The translations under genes were made by a program, and so were the position numbers. Below, one piece after another: positions 1-13,300 of a DNA stretch of 64,000 nucleotides. Position 1 is the stretch's first letter; each line of letters starts with the position of its first letter. Source of the DNA: Terfezia claveryi (taxonomy: Eukaryota > Ascomycota > Pezizomycetes > Pezizales > Pezizaceae); the NCBI GenBank assembly GCA_015179025.1, contig WHUX01000241.1:1-64000 (forward strand). The letters run 5' to 3'. Below the pieces are notes generated by a model. It ran no database searches. It had not been told where the DNA came from and was given only the letters and a program-made list of their open reading frames with translations.

Positions 1-1071
1 TTGTTCTGGAGATGTTTATAGACTCATACCATCTCCTACATGCATACTAGTTGGCCTAACTTCCAAATCCCTTGAAGACTGATCTAAGTATATACTAAAT
101 GCTCCGGTTTCCTTATGTCTCTTTATAGGTATCAGTAACTACTTATTTGCATCAGGGTATTAGACACACCAGATGCTATATAGCAAAACTCATTGTTGTG
201 ATGCAGAGGTATTTCCTCTAACTCTTGAGACATACAATAACCACTTCCAACGTTTCTACTCTAAGTCTTACTTTAGCTGTGCTATTACCATGCAAGCTGA
301 TGTCCCGCATTCTTAACATTTCACCTTTGAATTGACTTTGCTAATACACTTTTATCCATCTATCCTCTCGACCATATCTAACCTTCTGTTGTCGTTTCTG
401 TATCACTGTTCATCTATTTCGATCTCTCATGGTATCCATCTTCTAATCCTCTTTCCAGTATTCCTTGCCCTTGCCCCACGTCTTTAACTTCTCTATCCTA
501 CAATAGCTCTTCAAGTGTTCCTAATTCGATACCTCACGTTTATATCTTCTCTATCTATATTCATCTTTCTGATATTTCTTCACCAAACCCCCATGTTTCT
601 AATTTTCCCATCCTATAATAGCCCTTCCGATATTTTTAATCTGACACCTTGTATTTATAACTTGCCCTATCTAATAATTCCCTTCAGATGTTTTCTATTT
701 CTACTAATCACATTCTTTACTTGACTGTTATACTCTCTACATATGCAAATGTTCTACTTTTAATCTGTGTTCTATTTACTAATTACCAAATATATCTTCC
801 ATAAATAAAAAAAACCTCATTCACAGCAGAAGTATCTTACAACCTCCAACATCAAGAAATAAAATCTAATGCAATGCATACTCTTTTTCTCCTACCAAAT
901 TACATCTGCCAACCTTCCCCATCCCAGCTTCCAGTGAACACGTTTATGAAAAAGAAATATACGACCACATGTAAGCAAAAGAAATACAGCTAATAAGATA
1001 ATATAACCCCATAGAGAGAATAGCCTTAAAACTGATATAGAAAAACCCATTCCCTCAAACATCTAACTTCT
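1..1071. other. AT-rich stretch, no recognisable gene
   Basis: Pyrimidine-rich AT-biased sequence with many short C/T tracts. The only ORF is a low-complexity hydrophobic frame at 515-724, which is composition-driven. I see no domain, repeat or RNA gene here. Confidence 0.6.
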
Positions 1072-2250
1072 TTAGTCACTTTCTGTGTCCTCTTCATTTA
1101 TATCCCCTGTCCCTGTCAGTGCATCATCAACCTCTAAGTTTAATAGTCCAGCCAATTCTACTGATGAATATCTCAGTAGAATCCCTTTGCGATGGCGCTT
1201 CTCCACTGGCACCTCTAATCTTTCATATGAGTGCTCTAGCTCCTTTCTCAATTCCGCCTCATATTGTACTTTATCTTTAACTTGTGGTGCATCAACTAGT
1301 TCTACTTCTACCATACTTACCTAAGCTGCAATCCGATGCACCAAGTCAGCCTTGATGTTATTCACCATGAGGTCCTTTATTGCTTTTGGATGAATCTCCC
1401 ATGTATTCATCAGCCTCTCATATGTGCCTGTTTTGTATTAGTCCCTTGTCTAATATTATGTATCCATTTGTTGCTTTTCATTAGTTATTCTTAACTTACA
1501 CCAGGCGGTTTCATATTTCAACTCCTGCATGACTAAATTACAATCTTCTGACTTCTATTCTTTCAAATTGTGACATATTGCTGAGGCCATAAAGTATATG
1601 AAAACACTATTAATTCTATCTAGAAAGCCCGGGTCCCTATTCCCCTTTATTTTTAGGCCTTGGAAATACCATTGATATATTATATTAACAATCTCCTCTG
1701 CATGGAACCATCCCCTAAACTCCTTTTTGGACATTAATATTAGCATCAGATATTGGACTAGTGGTGTTTGCCATCTGACCAACTTACATTCCGACTGCTT
1801 TGCCTACAGATAAATTAATCACTATCTAGCAAGTATTTAACCTTTGTCTTCATACATTCCTTTAATAACTGGCTAATACCATACACCCTCATAATGCTTG
1901 CCCAATATTCATATATTAGATATGCCCTTATTTAAGAATAAATGCTTTTGAGGTGTTTCAAATCAGTAATCCAATGCCCTAAATCAGATTGGATGTTATA
2001 CAAATATATCAACCACTCTTACTCATTCTATCTGATAAGGCCCCATTTGTGCCTTATCTCAGGCATGCTGTATAAGTAGGAGTAATTCACCTGGTGTTAG
2101 CAGAGGTTTCCCATAATATGTGTAGTTAGTTATAATCTTTTGTATGGTACTTGCAAAAGGTTGTATAATATCGGGAATAGCTGAAAAGGATTGTGTTCCT
2201 CTTCCAATGCCTGGCGCTAGTACAGCAGTGTCAATGAAAGTTTCCACTTC
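1072..2250 (-). pseudogene. Unrecognised decayed minus-strand coding remnants
   Basis: Two separate minus-strand frames look like old coding sequence. One at 1072-1314 (80 codons) is charged, with Glu/Asp-rich ends and an acidic C-terminus (EEDTESD). One at 2059-2247 (62 codons) is more hydrophobic. Between them the frame is broken by stops. They lie downstream of, and on the same strand as, the better relic at 2756-3497 and may be the 3' part of the same dead gene. I do not recognise a family, and the call rests only on amino-acid-like composition. Confidence 0.2.
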
Positions 2251-2755
2251 TGATTTGGAATCACCTCTGCTATCCTATGTCACAATTAGCTTACAATTTG
2301 ACCAAAATATCACCTTCCTTATACAAACTTCATTATTGAATGTGATGTTATTTGTGAATGCCACTATAATTTCAACTGTTGGTTATAGTTGAATCACAGT
2401 TGCTACAATTTGAGAGGCCTTACATTTACGGCTTACCTACCTAGTTGACGCAGTAGCTTGCTAAGAGGTAGCTTGCTAGGAAGATATCTTGCGAGGCATT
2501 GCAGATAAAAAAGACTTGTGCAGGAGGTTTGTATAGAAATATTTCAACACAAAGCATCTAATCTATTTCTTTGAGCATACAACTTGCTAATTAAATCCCC
2601 CTCCAAAAAAAATTTAAAAATCCACTCCCCCTCCCAAAAAAAAAAAAAAAGGAAAAAAAACAATGAACACAAATCACCTAGATGAAAAAAAAGAAGAAAA
2701 AAACAACAAACATAGATCATCTAAAAAAAAAAAAAAAACCAAACAGTCTTCCAAT
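2251..2755. other. Low-complexity A-tract region, no gene seen
   Basis: From about 2595 to 2740 the sequence consists of C-rich triplets alternating with long A tracts (up to 14-16 A). This could be an old poly(A)-type or slippage-expanded tract. No coding frame is supported. Confidence 0.5.
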
Positions 2756-3497
2756 ACAGACCCTCTCCTTCTAATACATACTATCCTTGAATCAGATCCA
2801 TTTAAGACAAATTGGCCACATTTACTCCTACCTCATGTATAGCTTGTTCTCTTGCCCTGCATGCAGCTGGTAGAGCTCCCGAATCTTGTGTGGCTCTAGT
2901 TTATACTACCACTGAAGTACCTGCAGTAATCAGTACCTTTGCTAGGAGCATTTCTCTGCCATTTTATGGCTGGGGATCCAGTTCTTATATTATGTTCCAT
3001 GCTAGAGAATCTGAATTATAAATTTTCTTAGCTGGAAACCTTTCCCTCTGCTTCTTCTTCATTTGACGCAAAGCTCTCTGCTGCCTCTTAATTCACTTGT
3101 GGAGCTTTAGCTTCCACTCCTCAAATGCTTCTATTGTCTATGGGAAGGTACATTTGGCAAAGCTGGCAAGATTTTGATGCAATGAGTTAGAATCCTCGGC
3201 AGAGTCCATGTACTCCTCAGCTGCATCCAGGAAGTTAGCTGCAAAGTATGTACCATCATTGGGGGGTGGGCTGTCTGCCACCACAGTTTCTAAAGCCGGA
3301 TCCCTATACAGGATAACTTGTATCCTAATTAGTTTGGAGGAGCTTAGCTCTAAAAATGCCTGCACTTCCTCATCAGGTTGTAGACGTATAGCGGGAGGGA
3401 TTGTATTAGGGGGGTTAGGGTTGTCTAGTGCTCCATAGACAGCCTGCACTTTTTTCCCAGCTGGGATCCTTTCCTGAATCTTATCTACAATCTCCAA
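2756..3497 (-). pseudogene. Unrecognised relic gene with stops at Trp/Gln-like codons
   Basis: A 119-codon open frame (3138-3497) continues in the same minus-strand frame down to about 2760, interrupted by TAG, TGA and TAA codons. The inferred product starts MEIVDKIQ, has a Pro/Asp-rich middle, then an acidic stretch with EEYMDSAED, then a basic coiled-looking segment (RQQRALRQMKKKQRER). Stops fall in contexts where Trp or Gln would be natural, e.g. after NII and after DPQP. That fits C-to-T decay rather than random indels. No family recognised; it could be the ORF1 of a transposon or a dead host gene. No partner genes are evident nearby. Confidence 0.35.
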
Positions 3498-5190
3498 AAG
3501 GGATACTAACTTCAGAATTACAACACAGTTACTTAGTACTTCATCTTACTTATATTGGCCATTTGCATCTTGTACCTCAGCTCTATGAGTTAGATCAATA
3601 AGTAATAACCTCATGGGCTTTTAGAAACCCTTCTCAATATTCTGGTCTGTATTCTGCCCCGGTGCGTTGACCACCCCCTCTGCATTGGCCCTCCCCCCAA
3701 ACTAGACATCTAGAGCATTCATAGCTAGGTTTGCTACTTGTGGTAATGTGTGTCTGGGCTCTATGTCTGTTGCATTTTTAAGGACGTCTTGCAAAATCTT
3801 GTTAAGAGCAGTCTCGGCTACTCTTTTGATTGGTGCTGCCCCATTTTGGATAAGCGCAATTCCAGATACAGGGAGCCCAGTCTCCGGCTGGGTATAGGTT
3901 TTGAATTGACTCTAGAGGGCATTCCTGGCCTACCATTTCCCCATTATCCCCTGTGTTCATGCCCACCCCTTGACCCCATTCCTCCAGTTTGAGTACTGGG
4001 GATCATTCTCCTCCCATTCCAATAGTACCTTTGCTTGGCTAACTTCTTGTGCTGTAGATAGCATTTGGACAAACTACATTAGAATTTTAGATACCCTCAT
4101 TGGAAACTATGCTTTAGAGATATTTACGTTATATATATTAGGTGTTATTCAAATGGAAAGTTGTGATGGCGAGAAGGTATTGTGATGATGGCAGGAGGTA
4201 TTGTGAATAGCTGCTGAGAATAATTGATTCACAGATCTATAGGAGTATTTATGGACTCTACGAAGTTGGACATAAGAGTAGGCCATGTTTGCTTGGTCGG
4301 CAATCAACATGGCCAGTCACTCTAGTTCTGTATAGCCTACATAAGGCCATAACCTTTATGTTAATTATTGAATATGTTTGCTTTAAGCAGTCAGCAATCT
4401 ATATAGCCATCTATACCTGCATAAGACTATGACCTTTATATTAATATCTAGCTCTGTGAAAACGACTTTCAAAAGCCGTCAAACTTTGTAAGTTAGAATC
4501 TAAGTGTACTATATACTTTCTGTTGCATGTAGATGTTGTTGTAACAGGCACAATAGCGAAATATAAATAACCACAGCACAATAGAAAGTATACAATACAC
4601 ACAGATTCCAACTTACGAGGTTCGGTCATTTACATAGGTGCTAGCAACTATAAAGACTTAAGTTATTTGGTAGGGCTATCCTAAATCTAAGCTTGTTTGG
4701 AAAGCAGCTTATACCCCTTCTAGTAAATTTCCTAAGTTAGAAAGACCTAGAATATTGCATATGTATGTGATAGTGCTAAATATTAATAACTTATTTAGAG
4801 CTACTGTATCAAGCCACTGATACAGAAGTTATCTGACCACTTAAGTTGGAATCTAAGTATGCTGCAAATATGTTGTTGTCCGGTAGATCTTTGTAATACT
4901 TAGTGGTATATGCCACTCACATCATTTCCTTCCCAATTGGGTATGAGACTAACAGCTATACATATTGAGACCATAGTACTAACATAGGTTAGATTTGTTC
5001 CTCTACTCCCAAATCTCTTAATACATATAAACCTTAACATCTGCAATACATTAATTACTATTATTGACTATTAGCTATTCTGCCACTACTATCATTATAC
5101 CTTCATGTCAACTTTACCAGAAACTGATATTCCCACTACTAGAACTATCTCCAAAAGATAGTACTAATAGGTATATCCTACTTAGCTTAG
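3498..5190. other. Intergenic, no recognisable gene
   Basis: AT-rich with scattered short frames at 3750-3992, 3970-4185 (+) and 4441-4629 (-). None shows a domain or conserved motif. The short repeated phrase around 4260-4440 (cataagactatgacctttat and variants) suggests a local duplication. Confidence 0.5.
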
Positions 5191-5192
5191 CA

Positions 5193-5433
5193 AAGAAACC
5201 CCCTTTGGTTGAGAAAGCCCTCCTTTAGTTGAGAAAGCCCCCATTTGGTCGAGAAAGCCCCCCTTTGGTTGAGAAAGCCTCCCTTTAGTTGAGAGCCCCT
5301 CTTAGGAGACCCTTTGAGAGTGAGAGCCCTCCCATTAGAGTGAGAGTCCTCTTATTGAAGTGAGAGCCCTCCTATTTAAGTGAGAGCCCTCCCATAATTG
5401 GAGTAAGAGCCCTCCCATAATTGGAGTAAGAGT
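5193..5433. repeat. Minisatellite, about 19-22 bp unit
   Basis: Two adjoining arrays. The first repeats a unit like ttggttgagaaagccccc about six times. The second repeats a unit like agtgagagccctcccat about seven times, with the phrase ataattggagtaagagcc duplicated at the end. Both share the core gaga(a)gccctcc, so one probably derived from the other. Confidence 0.8.
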
Positions 5434-6648
5434 CTTAGTCCAAGCTAATATTTTCTTAGTATTAATAAAGACCTAAAAAAATATTATATAGAACATGAAG
5501 CCAGTGTAAGTGGATAGCTCCTCCCACAAGTAACCTATCGAAATTAACCACCGATATTGAGAATATGGAGGAGGATATGGAAGTACCACCTATGTTGCCA
5601 TCACCACATAGTAAGTGAGTAAAGAAATGTTTGGAGTCAAATTATTTAGGGTTATTTATAACTAGCAATGAATTAGAGAACCAAGAAAATATGCCACTCG
5701 CAATCCTATTTCCACCCTCCCTTATGCTTCCATCGACCCCAATCCCTCCTCTAACTCCGAAGGCTCCTCCAAATCTAGTACCTCCACTATCTACAAAGTC
5801 AAATCAGAGGTAGTAGATAAGACAACGGTATGCCTATTGCAAATGTCTACAGAAATATAGTCAGAGGGGATAGATAAAGCAGGAAAGGATTAATGATTTG
5901 GGAAATGGAAGAGTCAATATCAGGGTTCATGCAGGAAGTAATTCTTTTGTTCAGGTTAGAAATTGTAGTTTTATTAAAGGGAGAGAGCAAACATAATAAA
6001 CTATGAGAGTGTTCCAACCAGTGAAGTCAGAACTTATGTCCAATAGATAGAACTTTAACTAAGGATAGGAAGCACTCCAGCCTTATCTTGTTGTTCTTGC
6101 CAGCATGATCGCAGTGGCTTCAGTTAGCTGATCGTGGTGTTGAATTTAGATGCAATAAGATGAAGGTAAGGGCTCTCCTGACTCTAGATGTAGAGGACAG
6201 TCTCCATAGTAGAGGGAAGTAAGGAAGGATGTGAAAGTTATGTATTTGATATAGGGTAGAAGAAAGAAAGTAAGTAGAGAGAAGATTAGGAAGGGGGGTG
6301 GGGCCAAGGGTATCGTGCGTAGTCAGTCTTAGTAAAATCCAATGCAGCATGTTAGATAGAATTCCTTATTTAGTGCAATTGGAGCCTTAGTACTTATGAA
6401 GCTTATTTCCTGAGATTCTCTTTATGAAAATATTACACCACAAATCTTTCTCTTACAACATTTTACAACCTCCATGACATTTCAAAATAAACAGATACAA
6501 AACCCTATACCAATGGTGCCTACGATTCTATTCTTCAGCTGAAGCATATTCAAATCATCTGGTGAAGGTTTATCCTGAAAAAAACGTAAAGAATCTTAAT
6601 GGGCTACTGCCACTGTCTCAAAAGCGTTAGTTCTCCAACACCAGAGAT
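5434..6648. other. Intergenic, no gene seen
   Basis: Decayed sequence upstream of the Plavaka relic. Frames at 5631-5813 (+) and 6120-6350 (-) are Pro/Leu-rich and unconvincing. A 5' exon of the transposase could lie near 6540-6640 but I cannot support it. Confidence 0.45.
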
Positions 6649-9423
6649 ACTGTTGATTTAGATTATAATATAGACGAAGTCAATTTCACTGATATTATAT
6701 CTGCTAATGTTAATAACTACTCTGATTTATGCCATAGCGAGGGATCTGATAGGGAGGCTAGAACCTTTTGTGTTGAACCAAAATTCGACGAGGGAAGTCA
6801 GCAGATTGATACAATCACCTATCCACATACAGGTAACCCAATACGTTAACATGTATTTCTGGAGGAAGAATAAAACTTCAATTTGTTTGCTCCATTCCGT
6901 ACTCCAATTGATTATTGACTGGCACACTTCTTCAATTCTATAAAGACCTTACAGTCAAAGATCGACCAGTTTTTTAAAGATAACCTATTGAAAGGCCTTA
7001 ATCCAATGCATAAGGTTCAATTTCAGTTAGCATATACAATGTATAAGCTTATCGACATAGTGGCAAATAAACCTTCCTGGCACTCAAGAACATTAAACTA
7101 CCTATTACTTAAGGGGGTGTCCTTTAATTATTGGAATATTATTGTAGCAGTGAAGTACCTTCTATACCAAAAGGTTTATGCCAGCGAGATGATCTGAGGC
7201 CTATGGCAAGAATATGACAATGAAGGGAACAAGATATATAGTGAAATCTATACTATAAAGTGGTAGGAAGACACTCAGGTGAGCAATTTCTGTATGCTAT
7301 GTTAGATATTCAACTAACTGAAACAGATATACTTTGCTACCTGAAGGCGGGACACTTGTTCTAATTTTACTAGTATCAAATAAAACTTACCTAATAAATT
7401 TCTTTGGAGACAAAAAGTTATAGCCTGTTTATATGAGTATCGGCAATATTAGATGCTTCATACGTAATATACATATGATACATACCTGGATACTAATTGC
7501 ACTACTACTGATTAGGCCAAAACAAATTAACAAAATATTTAGGTATTCAGTAGAAATGCAGGAAATTCAGGTATTGCAAATCATACATAATATTTTGGTG
7601 CATTTGCTGAAACTGCTATCTGATGCGAGATGTCAGAAAGGCTACGAAATGGTTTGTGCTGATGGAAACATATGCTTATGCTTTCCTAAACTCTTTTGTT
7701 GGCTTGCTGACTATATGAAAAATACTATAATCCATGGTATTGCAAAAAACTGCTGCCCTTCTTTACAATCCCTGTCGAGAAGGTTGGTATGTATGCAAGA
7801 AGTGGTTATCCAGCTCACTCATATCAAAATTATGCTGCAGTATACAACAATTCTGGTGCTATTAGTTTGAAAGCAAATGGCATTAAAAACATCAAAAATG
7901 CCTTGTAGTCAGTCCTAAATATAAATCCACCTGAGCTTGTTTGAGCAGATATTTTACACAATATCCTCTTAGGAGTTTTAAATTATTTAATGGATTGGAT
8001 CCAAGGTTTTCTAGAATACTATGAGAGGATTAATGCGTTTAACTATGTCTGGTATCAGTTGCCTCCCTACTCTGGATTTTCAGTTTCAACTAAGGGATAC
8101 CGAGTTGTTTCACAATAGTCGGGAAACAAAATTTGGAACTTTGGTAAAGTTATTCTTGGATCATTTACTTGTGTATTGTGTTGAAAAGCCAATCAACTAT
8201 GGCCTAGCAAAGTTCAAGTACAGGAGTTCAATTGAACAATTAGCTACATACATAGCATTACTGACTTCTATCTCATGACTCTGTATCCTAGTCATATAGA
8301 TAAGACAATTTCTTATTTACAAGAATATTTGTATGTGTTTCATAAAACTAAAGCTGTGTTCTTAAAGTTCTGTACTAATAAGAAAACAAGAAAGGCTACC
8401 GCAGAAGTACATAAGGATTTATTAAAGGAACAAGCAAGATCGTTAGTTGAAGACCTTATAGCATCGGAAAAGGTTAGGATGAATCAAGAGAATACCTTAC
8501 ACCGTCAGGAATTGGTGAATGACATTTTACAAGAAAGTGTACACTTCAATTTCTCAAAAGTCTATTTAATTTACTATTATACTGAACAGATTCCAAAGTT
8601 TGGGGCTCTAGCTCAATATTCTACAGATATCAGTAAAGCCATATATAAAGGCCTTAAGGTTACTTACCGTCAAAGTAATAGGGTTAATGCAATACCACAA
8701 ATAGTTACTAACTATATGAGGGATCATACTTTTGCTATGAAGGACTTGACACTTAATCTATGGAACTAGATTAGGCAAAACGGAGATGTGACACTAGGTG
8801 TCAGACAGGTTTACTTGAAGTTGTAGGCGAAAATTGAGTTAGGATTAATACTCAGCCTTGAGGATCTGGAGCGTATAATCAGTTTACCAGATCTAGTGCT
8901 GACAACGCAAGCGTTTTTAAGGTAGGAAGTTAGAAGCATAAATTCCGACCTTATTGGGCTGTTAGTTCAGGAAATTCGTTCATATGGGATGCTTCAAATT
9001 CCAGTGCCAAAATTCAATAGAGAAGGGTTTATTTTGCACAATACTAGATGCACCGAGAAGTTTTGCAGGAAGGAAACACACAATTGGATATGAGTAAAGA
9101 GACAGTATGCATTGGATGATGCACTAGTAGAGACACTGAATGGATGAATACCAGAACAAATCAATATATTGTTCAAAGTAATAACTATGGCAGGAATAGT
9201 GCACCCATTAGTGCATGTGAATCTGCTTTAATACATTGGGAGAAATACTATATAAGGCACAGAAGGGATGGTTTGTATTGGATTGCCGATGAGTGGAGAA
9301 GGGATTATATTTAAGATATCACAAATAGAAGGAATTGCACATTTAATACTATTAGAGCTGGAGGAAAGTTGGTTAGTAAATAATAAAATAGACTTAGAGA
9401 TATGGAATACAATTTATGATTAG
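6649..9423 (+). pseudogene. Plavaka-type transposase relic (CACTA-like DNA transposon)
   Basis: The frame is recognisable across 2.8 kb in family order. An N-terminal block reads FAPFRTPIDY with a stop where Trp is expected (about 6890-6925). At about 7240-7280 a SEIYTIKW block is followed by a TAG where a second Trp is usual. Next come SNKT...GDK and SIGNIR near 7365-7450, then GYEMVCADG...CFPKL...WLADY near 7630-7720 with a CCP after it. The C-terminal domain (8275-8769) includes YLQEYLYVFHKTK, FNFSKVYLI and YRQSNR. The tail at about 9265-9420 (GTEGMVCIGL, IEGIAHLI, LVNNKIDL, WNTIYD) ends in TAG. At least one frame change occurs near 7280-7350; a gtgagc there could be an intron donor instead. 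Many stops; clearly dead. Family assignment is from remembered motif order. Confidence 0.75.
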
Positions 9424-12400
9424 AGGAGTAGAATATGATTTATAATTAGAAAATAATAAACTTGTCACTACAGTTGGGAGAAGAGCCACAAAGAACGTAA
9501 AGTGTAGGATATAAAACAGATACCAGGCAAATATTTGGAGACTATGTATGGGGATGTATGGATGTAAGCAGAAAATTATAATGCATGGGATGGTATAAAA
9601 ATAGTTGACACATCTTGACACAAATTTGTATCTGCAGTTGTATTAGGATATGCATTGGATGCAAAGAAGGGAAAAAGATTGTTGTAATGCATAGGATGAA
9701 GAAAACATAGAAAGTTCGTCCTGATGGAGAATTTTTTCTGCTGATAGGTTTGGTCCAAACTAGTTAGGATTCCTAGGAAATAGAGCATGTTTGTTTTTGC
9801 CTGCCTGGTATTCTCAAGGATATTAAAGAGTTTGTAGAGGGATGCTACTGTTCTTACTAGTTATTATGGGGATTGTGATAATTAGCCACTAAGGCCTCCA
9901 AATATTTTGCTTACAATTGTCTCCTATACTGTTTAGCTTTTTGAAATTCTAAGTCACAAAATCTACAATATATTTTGGATGTCAATTTCCCTACTCTCTC
10001 GACATTTTAGATTACCTAGTATTAGGTAAATATATATATCTATTATTTAGGCCTAGAGGGATTTATCATTTCTATATTAACATACCAATTCTATAGAGTC
10101 ATAGTATCAGTATCAGACTATCCTATCTTAAGTTAGGTGGACCTGTCTTTGAGGGGCTTGTACCAACCTATCTATAGTTATTGCTAACCAAACTAGCCAG
10201 TTGCCGAAATGCATTGCTACAATTAGTAATTAGCTCCATGGAATTCTTGCCCAAACTCAATATAGTTGGATTGATCCAAGCCTTTTAAGAGGCTTGTACC
10301 AACTAGACTAAGACTAGTACTAATAATGATTCTATATGTACTCGGACCCTACAAGGGGTAGTGCAATCAGACTAACTCGGACCTCTAGAACTAGTCTGGT
10401 TAGCACAATATGGGTCTAATCAAGACTACTAGAGCCTCACTTTGTACTAACCCACTCTGGCAAGTAGAGCCAAGATAGGGTTACACTAGTTGGCATATAC
10501 AGGAGGTACTCATACCTAGACTCTCATAAGTAGTCTCGAAGAGGTCTACCAGTACATACCAACCAGACTACCCTCATATGAATAAAGATATTACCCGATA
10601 GAGATACCTATTTATATAAAGAAATAATTGTCATCCCAATTTTAGATCATACAATACAGGCTTCTCTTTATAAATGATACCTAGTTTTTCCACTAAAACA
10701 TATTTTTTAATTGAGACTAGGCAGCACTATCCTAATGCAATTGTCTGTCTGTACCTAGATTATATATGTCTGCAATCGAATGATAGAAAACAAAAAATCT
10801 ATGATAGTGATAGGTTATTATACAGTCCATCATATTATTATTTTATCACAAACAAAGAATCTAAAGTATTATATGAGTACAGAATAGCCCCCTACTCCTC
10901 CCCTTCTCTAAACCACCCTACAGTATTAAGTTGGTACTTCATAACACATAATTGAGAGCTCTCATGAAAGGTAAGACTATGTATAAAATTGTACAGAGAG
11001 GATATCTAGAGGACTAATTAATATGATAGATAGGAACAATAGTATAAATCGAGCAGTATTAATTGTGATTATACTCATTTAGGTATAGAATACTCAGAGT
11101 ATAGTACAGGCTACTCTATAAGATATTAATTAGGATTCTCAGGAACTATGATATGCCACTGAAGAAATAGAAGTTGGGTAATGCGAGTACAACTAGTAAC
11201 GGCAGTTAAGTAGATTCTGGCAAAAATAACTAGGGGACTCGACAATTTATAGATAAACTAGGTTTTAATGACCCAGGTGTTCCTAAGACTCTCTACCAGG
11301 TATAGCGCTCATGCATTCAATGTGCGATATGCAATTTTAGTATATTTGGGGCTGGTAAGTCTAAATAAATAATATTTATAGAGTTATATAAATGGGGTGC
11401 TGCCTATCTAGCAATGGCTCTCAAGAGTCAAATAAATTACCATCAGCAGGACTATTGGAGTACATTAAACTAGTTAATGCAAGATGTTGCCAAGAAGGCA
11501 AGGAAATCAAGGTAACTGATGTGGCAGTCTATTGCAGATATATGAGCTACATATAACTAGACAAATCTGGAGGTTACTATTGTACCTCTTAGGAGATTAC
11601 CAAATATGGGATGACCTACTGCAAAGCTGCCTTACATACTAATAAACTAAGGCTCACAGAAGGTAAGAATGGAGTCTGTTGCAGAGCAATTAAGTGCTGC
11701 CACATGAGCAAGTAGACCCCTACCTAACTCAATACCAGCTAGCCCTCTGCCACCACCAGCCCTATAAAGACCTCTTATCTCCACACTAGCTCCACAAATG
11801 TAGTAGTTAGCCTCTTCTATGAGAGCAGTAAGACCTATGCCAGCCAGTATCACACTAGCAGCTCCCCTTAGGGTTCTGTTTATAGGAGCACCACTAGGAG
11901 TTACTGGTGAGCCCTTGGTACTGTCTATGTACTATTGACGATATATGGCAGGCTGGGTACTATCTGTAGGAGGGCCTCTAAATACAATGTGAGTATACAT
12001 TATCACACTAGAAATGCATGGTCTAGACCTATTATATAGGGACTAGATATTTAGTTTCTCAACTATCTCTTATACAGTCATTTTGGGTTTATATAGCATG
12101 GTAGCAATACTGGTAGCTGTTGCTCTATTCATACCCTCAGGATAGGTTATCCAACATATTTATGCTATAGATGTTGCTAGACAATTTATCTATATTACTA
12201 TAGATTATTTAGTTGGGAGCATGATAATGGCTCATTTAGGGCTCAATCTCATGGATTTTTAGGTTGAGTTAGACCCCATTGGCCAGATAAATACCCTCAG
12301 CACTTATTCTAGTACCTTGGTTGTATATATAGTAGCCCCCATGAGTGTACCAGCTACTAAACATACTACTAAGTATGTTAAGCCTAAATCAACTAAGTGT
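9424..12400. other. AT-rich decayed region, no recognisable gene
   Basis: Nothing recognisable. One 93-codon frame (10674-10955, +) and one at 11647-11853 (-, Gly/Ala-rich) lack motifs. TAG/CTAG words are very frequent, in line with the C-to-T decay seen in the elements nearby. Confidence 0.5.
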
Positions 12401-13163
12401 GCAACAACAGCTACAGATGGTAATGGTCCATAGGCAACAAAAGGCAAATTAATACCAATTAGTAAAGCTATAGGTGTAACTAAGCTAACTTAAGGTTCGA
12501 AGGATACCAAGGGAATAATGACTACTAAGAGAACAATGACTACCAAGGGGACAAAGACTGATAAAGGTAAGAAAGTGGCTAAAGATATCTCAACTACTTA
12601 AGTTACCTTAGCTAGCAAGGGTTAACCTCTACCTCCCAAGGTTGTAATACTAAAACTTAGATGACGAGCACCTACAGACAGTCCAAGTGACCATAATATA
12701 CCTGGCAAGTTGCTTGCAAACTGAATTGGGACGAATACTAACAAATATTAATAGGCTTACAGATTGCACCAAATGTAGGAGCTACATGCGGTAAAACGAG
12801 GGACCCAGCAGACTGTGCAATAATTTAGCCTATTGTACTGGAATCTTAGTGAGTGGTGAGTTCTGGTATTTTATGCTTGAGACAGTCTATAAGGGGACCT
12901 TTTCTGACTAGGAGAAGATGCATGAGGGCTGGTAAGTCCAAATTGAACCTAATTGAGGAATCACGCTAACCAAGCAACTAGGCACCCGATATATGAAGGT
13001 GAAAGAGGTTGGTCAGCATGTGGGTAAAGAAAATCTGGGTGGCAAGGTTGCAGGTGCTAAAGATAAGGGTAATAATTTTGAGAATAGCAAAGAAAGGGAT
13101 ATTATAAATGAGAATAATGATAAGTGGGAGGGGGGTGTTCCTAATAAAAGACATAGTCAATAA
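12401..13163 (+). pseudogene. Unrecognised relic gene with a Cys-rich patch
   Basis: Around 12500-12600 a Lys/Thr-rich low-complexity frame is readable (MTTKRTMTTKGTK). From about 12735 to the TAA at 13161 a single frame continues, interrupted by TAA, TAG, TAA and TGA. It contains the Cys pattern DCTKC...LC...YC, then GEFWYF, and ends in a Lys/Asn/Glu-rich tail (ENNDKWEGG). The interior stops fall beside residues where Trp would fit. It stops 25 bp before the Ginger-like element at 13188. I do not know the family; a zinc-binding protein is possible from the Cys spacing but is only a guess. Confidence 0.35.
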
Positions 13164-13187
13164 AGATATAATGAAGTAGTATGTATA

Positions 13188-13300
13188 TGTTCTGGTCCGT
13201 TCTGGGATCCGGTCCATACCGGTATGGCCCGGTCTATACCGGTATGGACTGGATATCGCAACAGACCAGGCCATTACGGGATTAAATTGTTCAATATTAC
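13188..13300 (+). repeat. Left TIR of short Ginger-like element
   Basis: Contains two palindromic cores related to CCATACCGGTATGG, spaced by Gypsy-unlike CGG-rich linkers (ggtccgttctgggatccgg). Its reverse complement appears at 14085-14218, and close relatives at 36003-36120 and 44262-44395. Confidence 0.8.
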
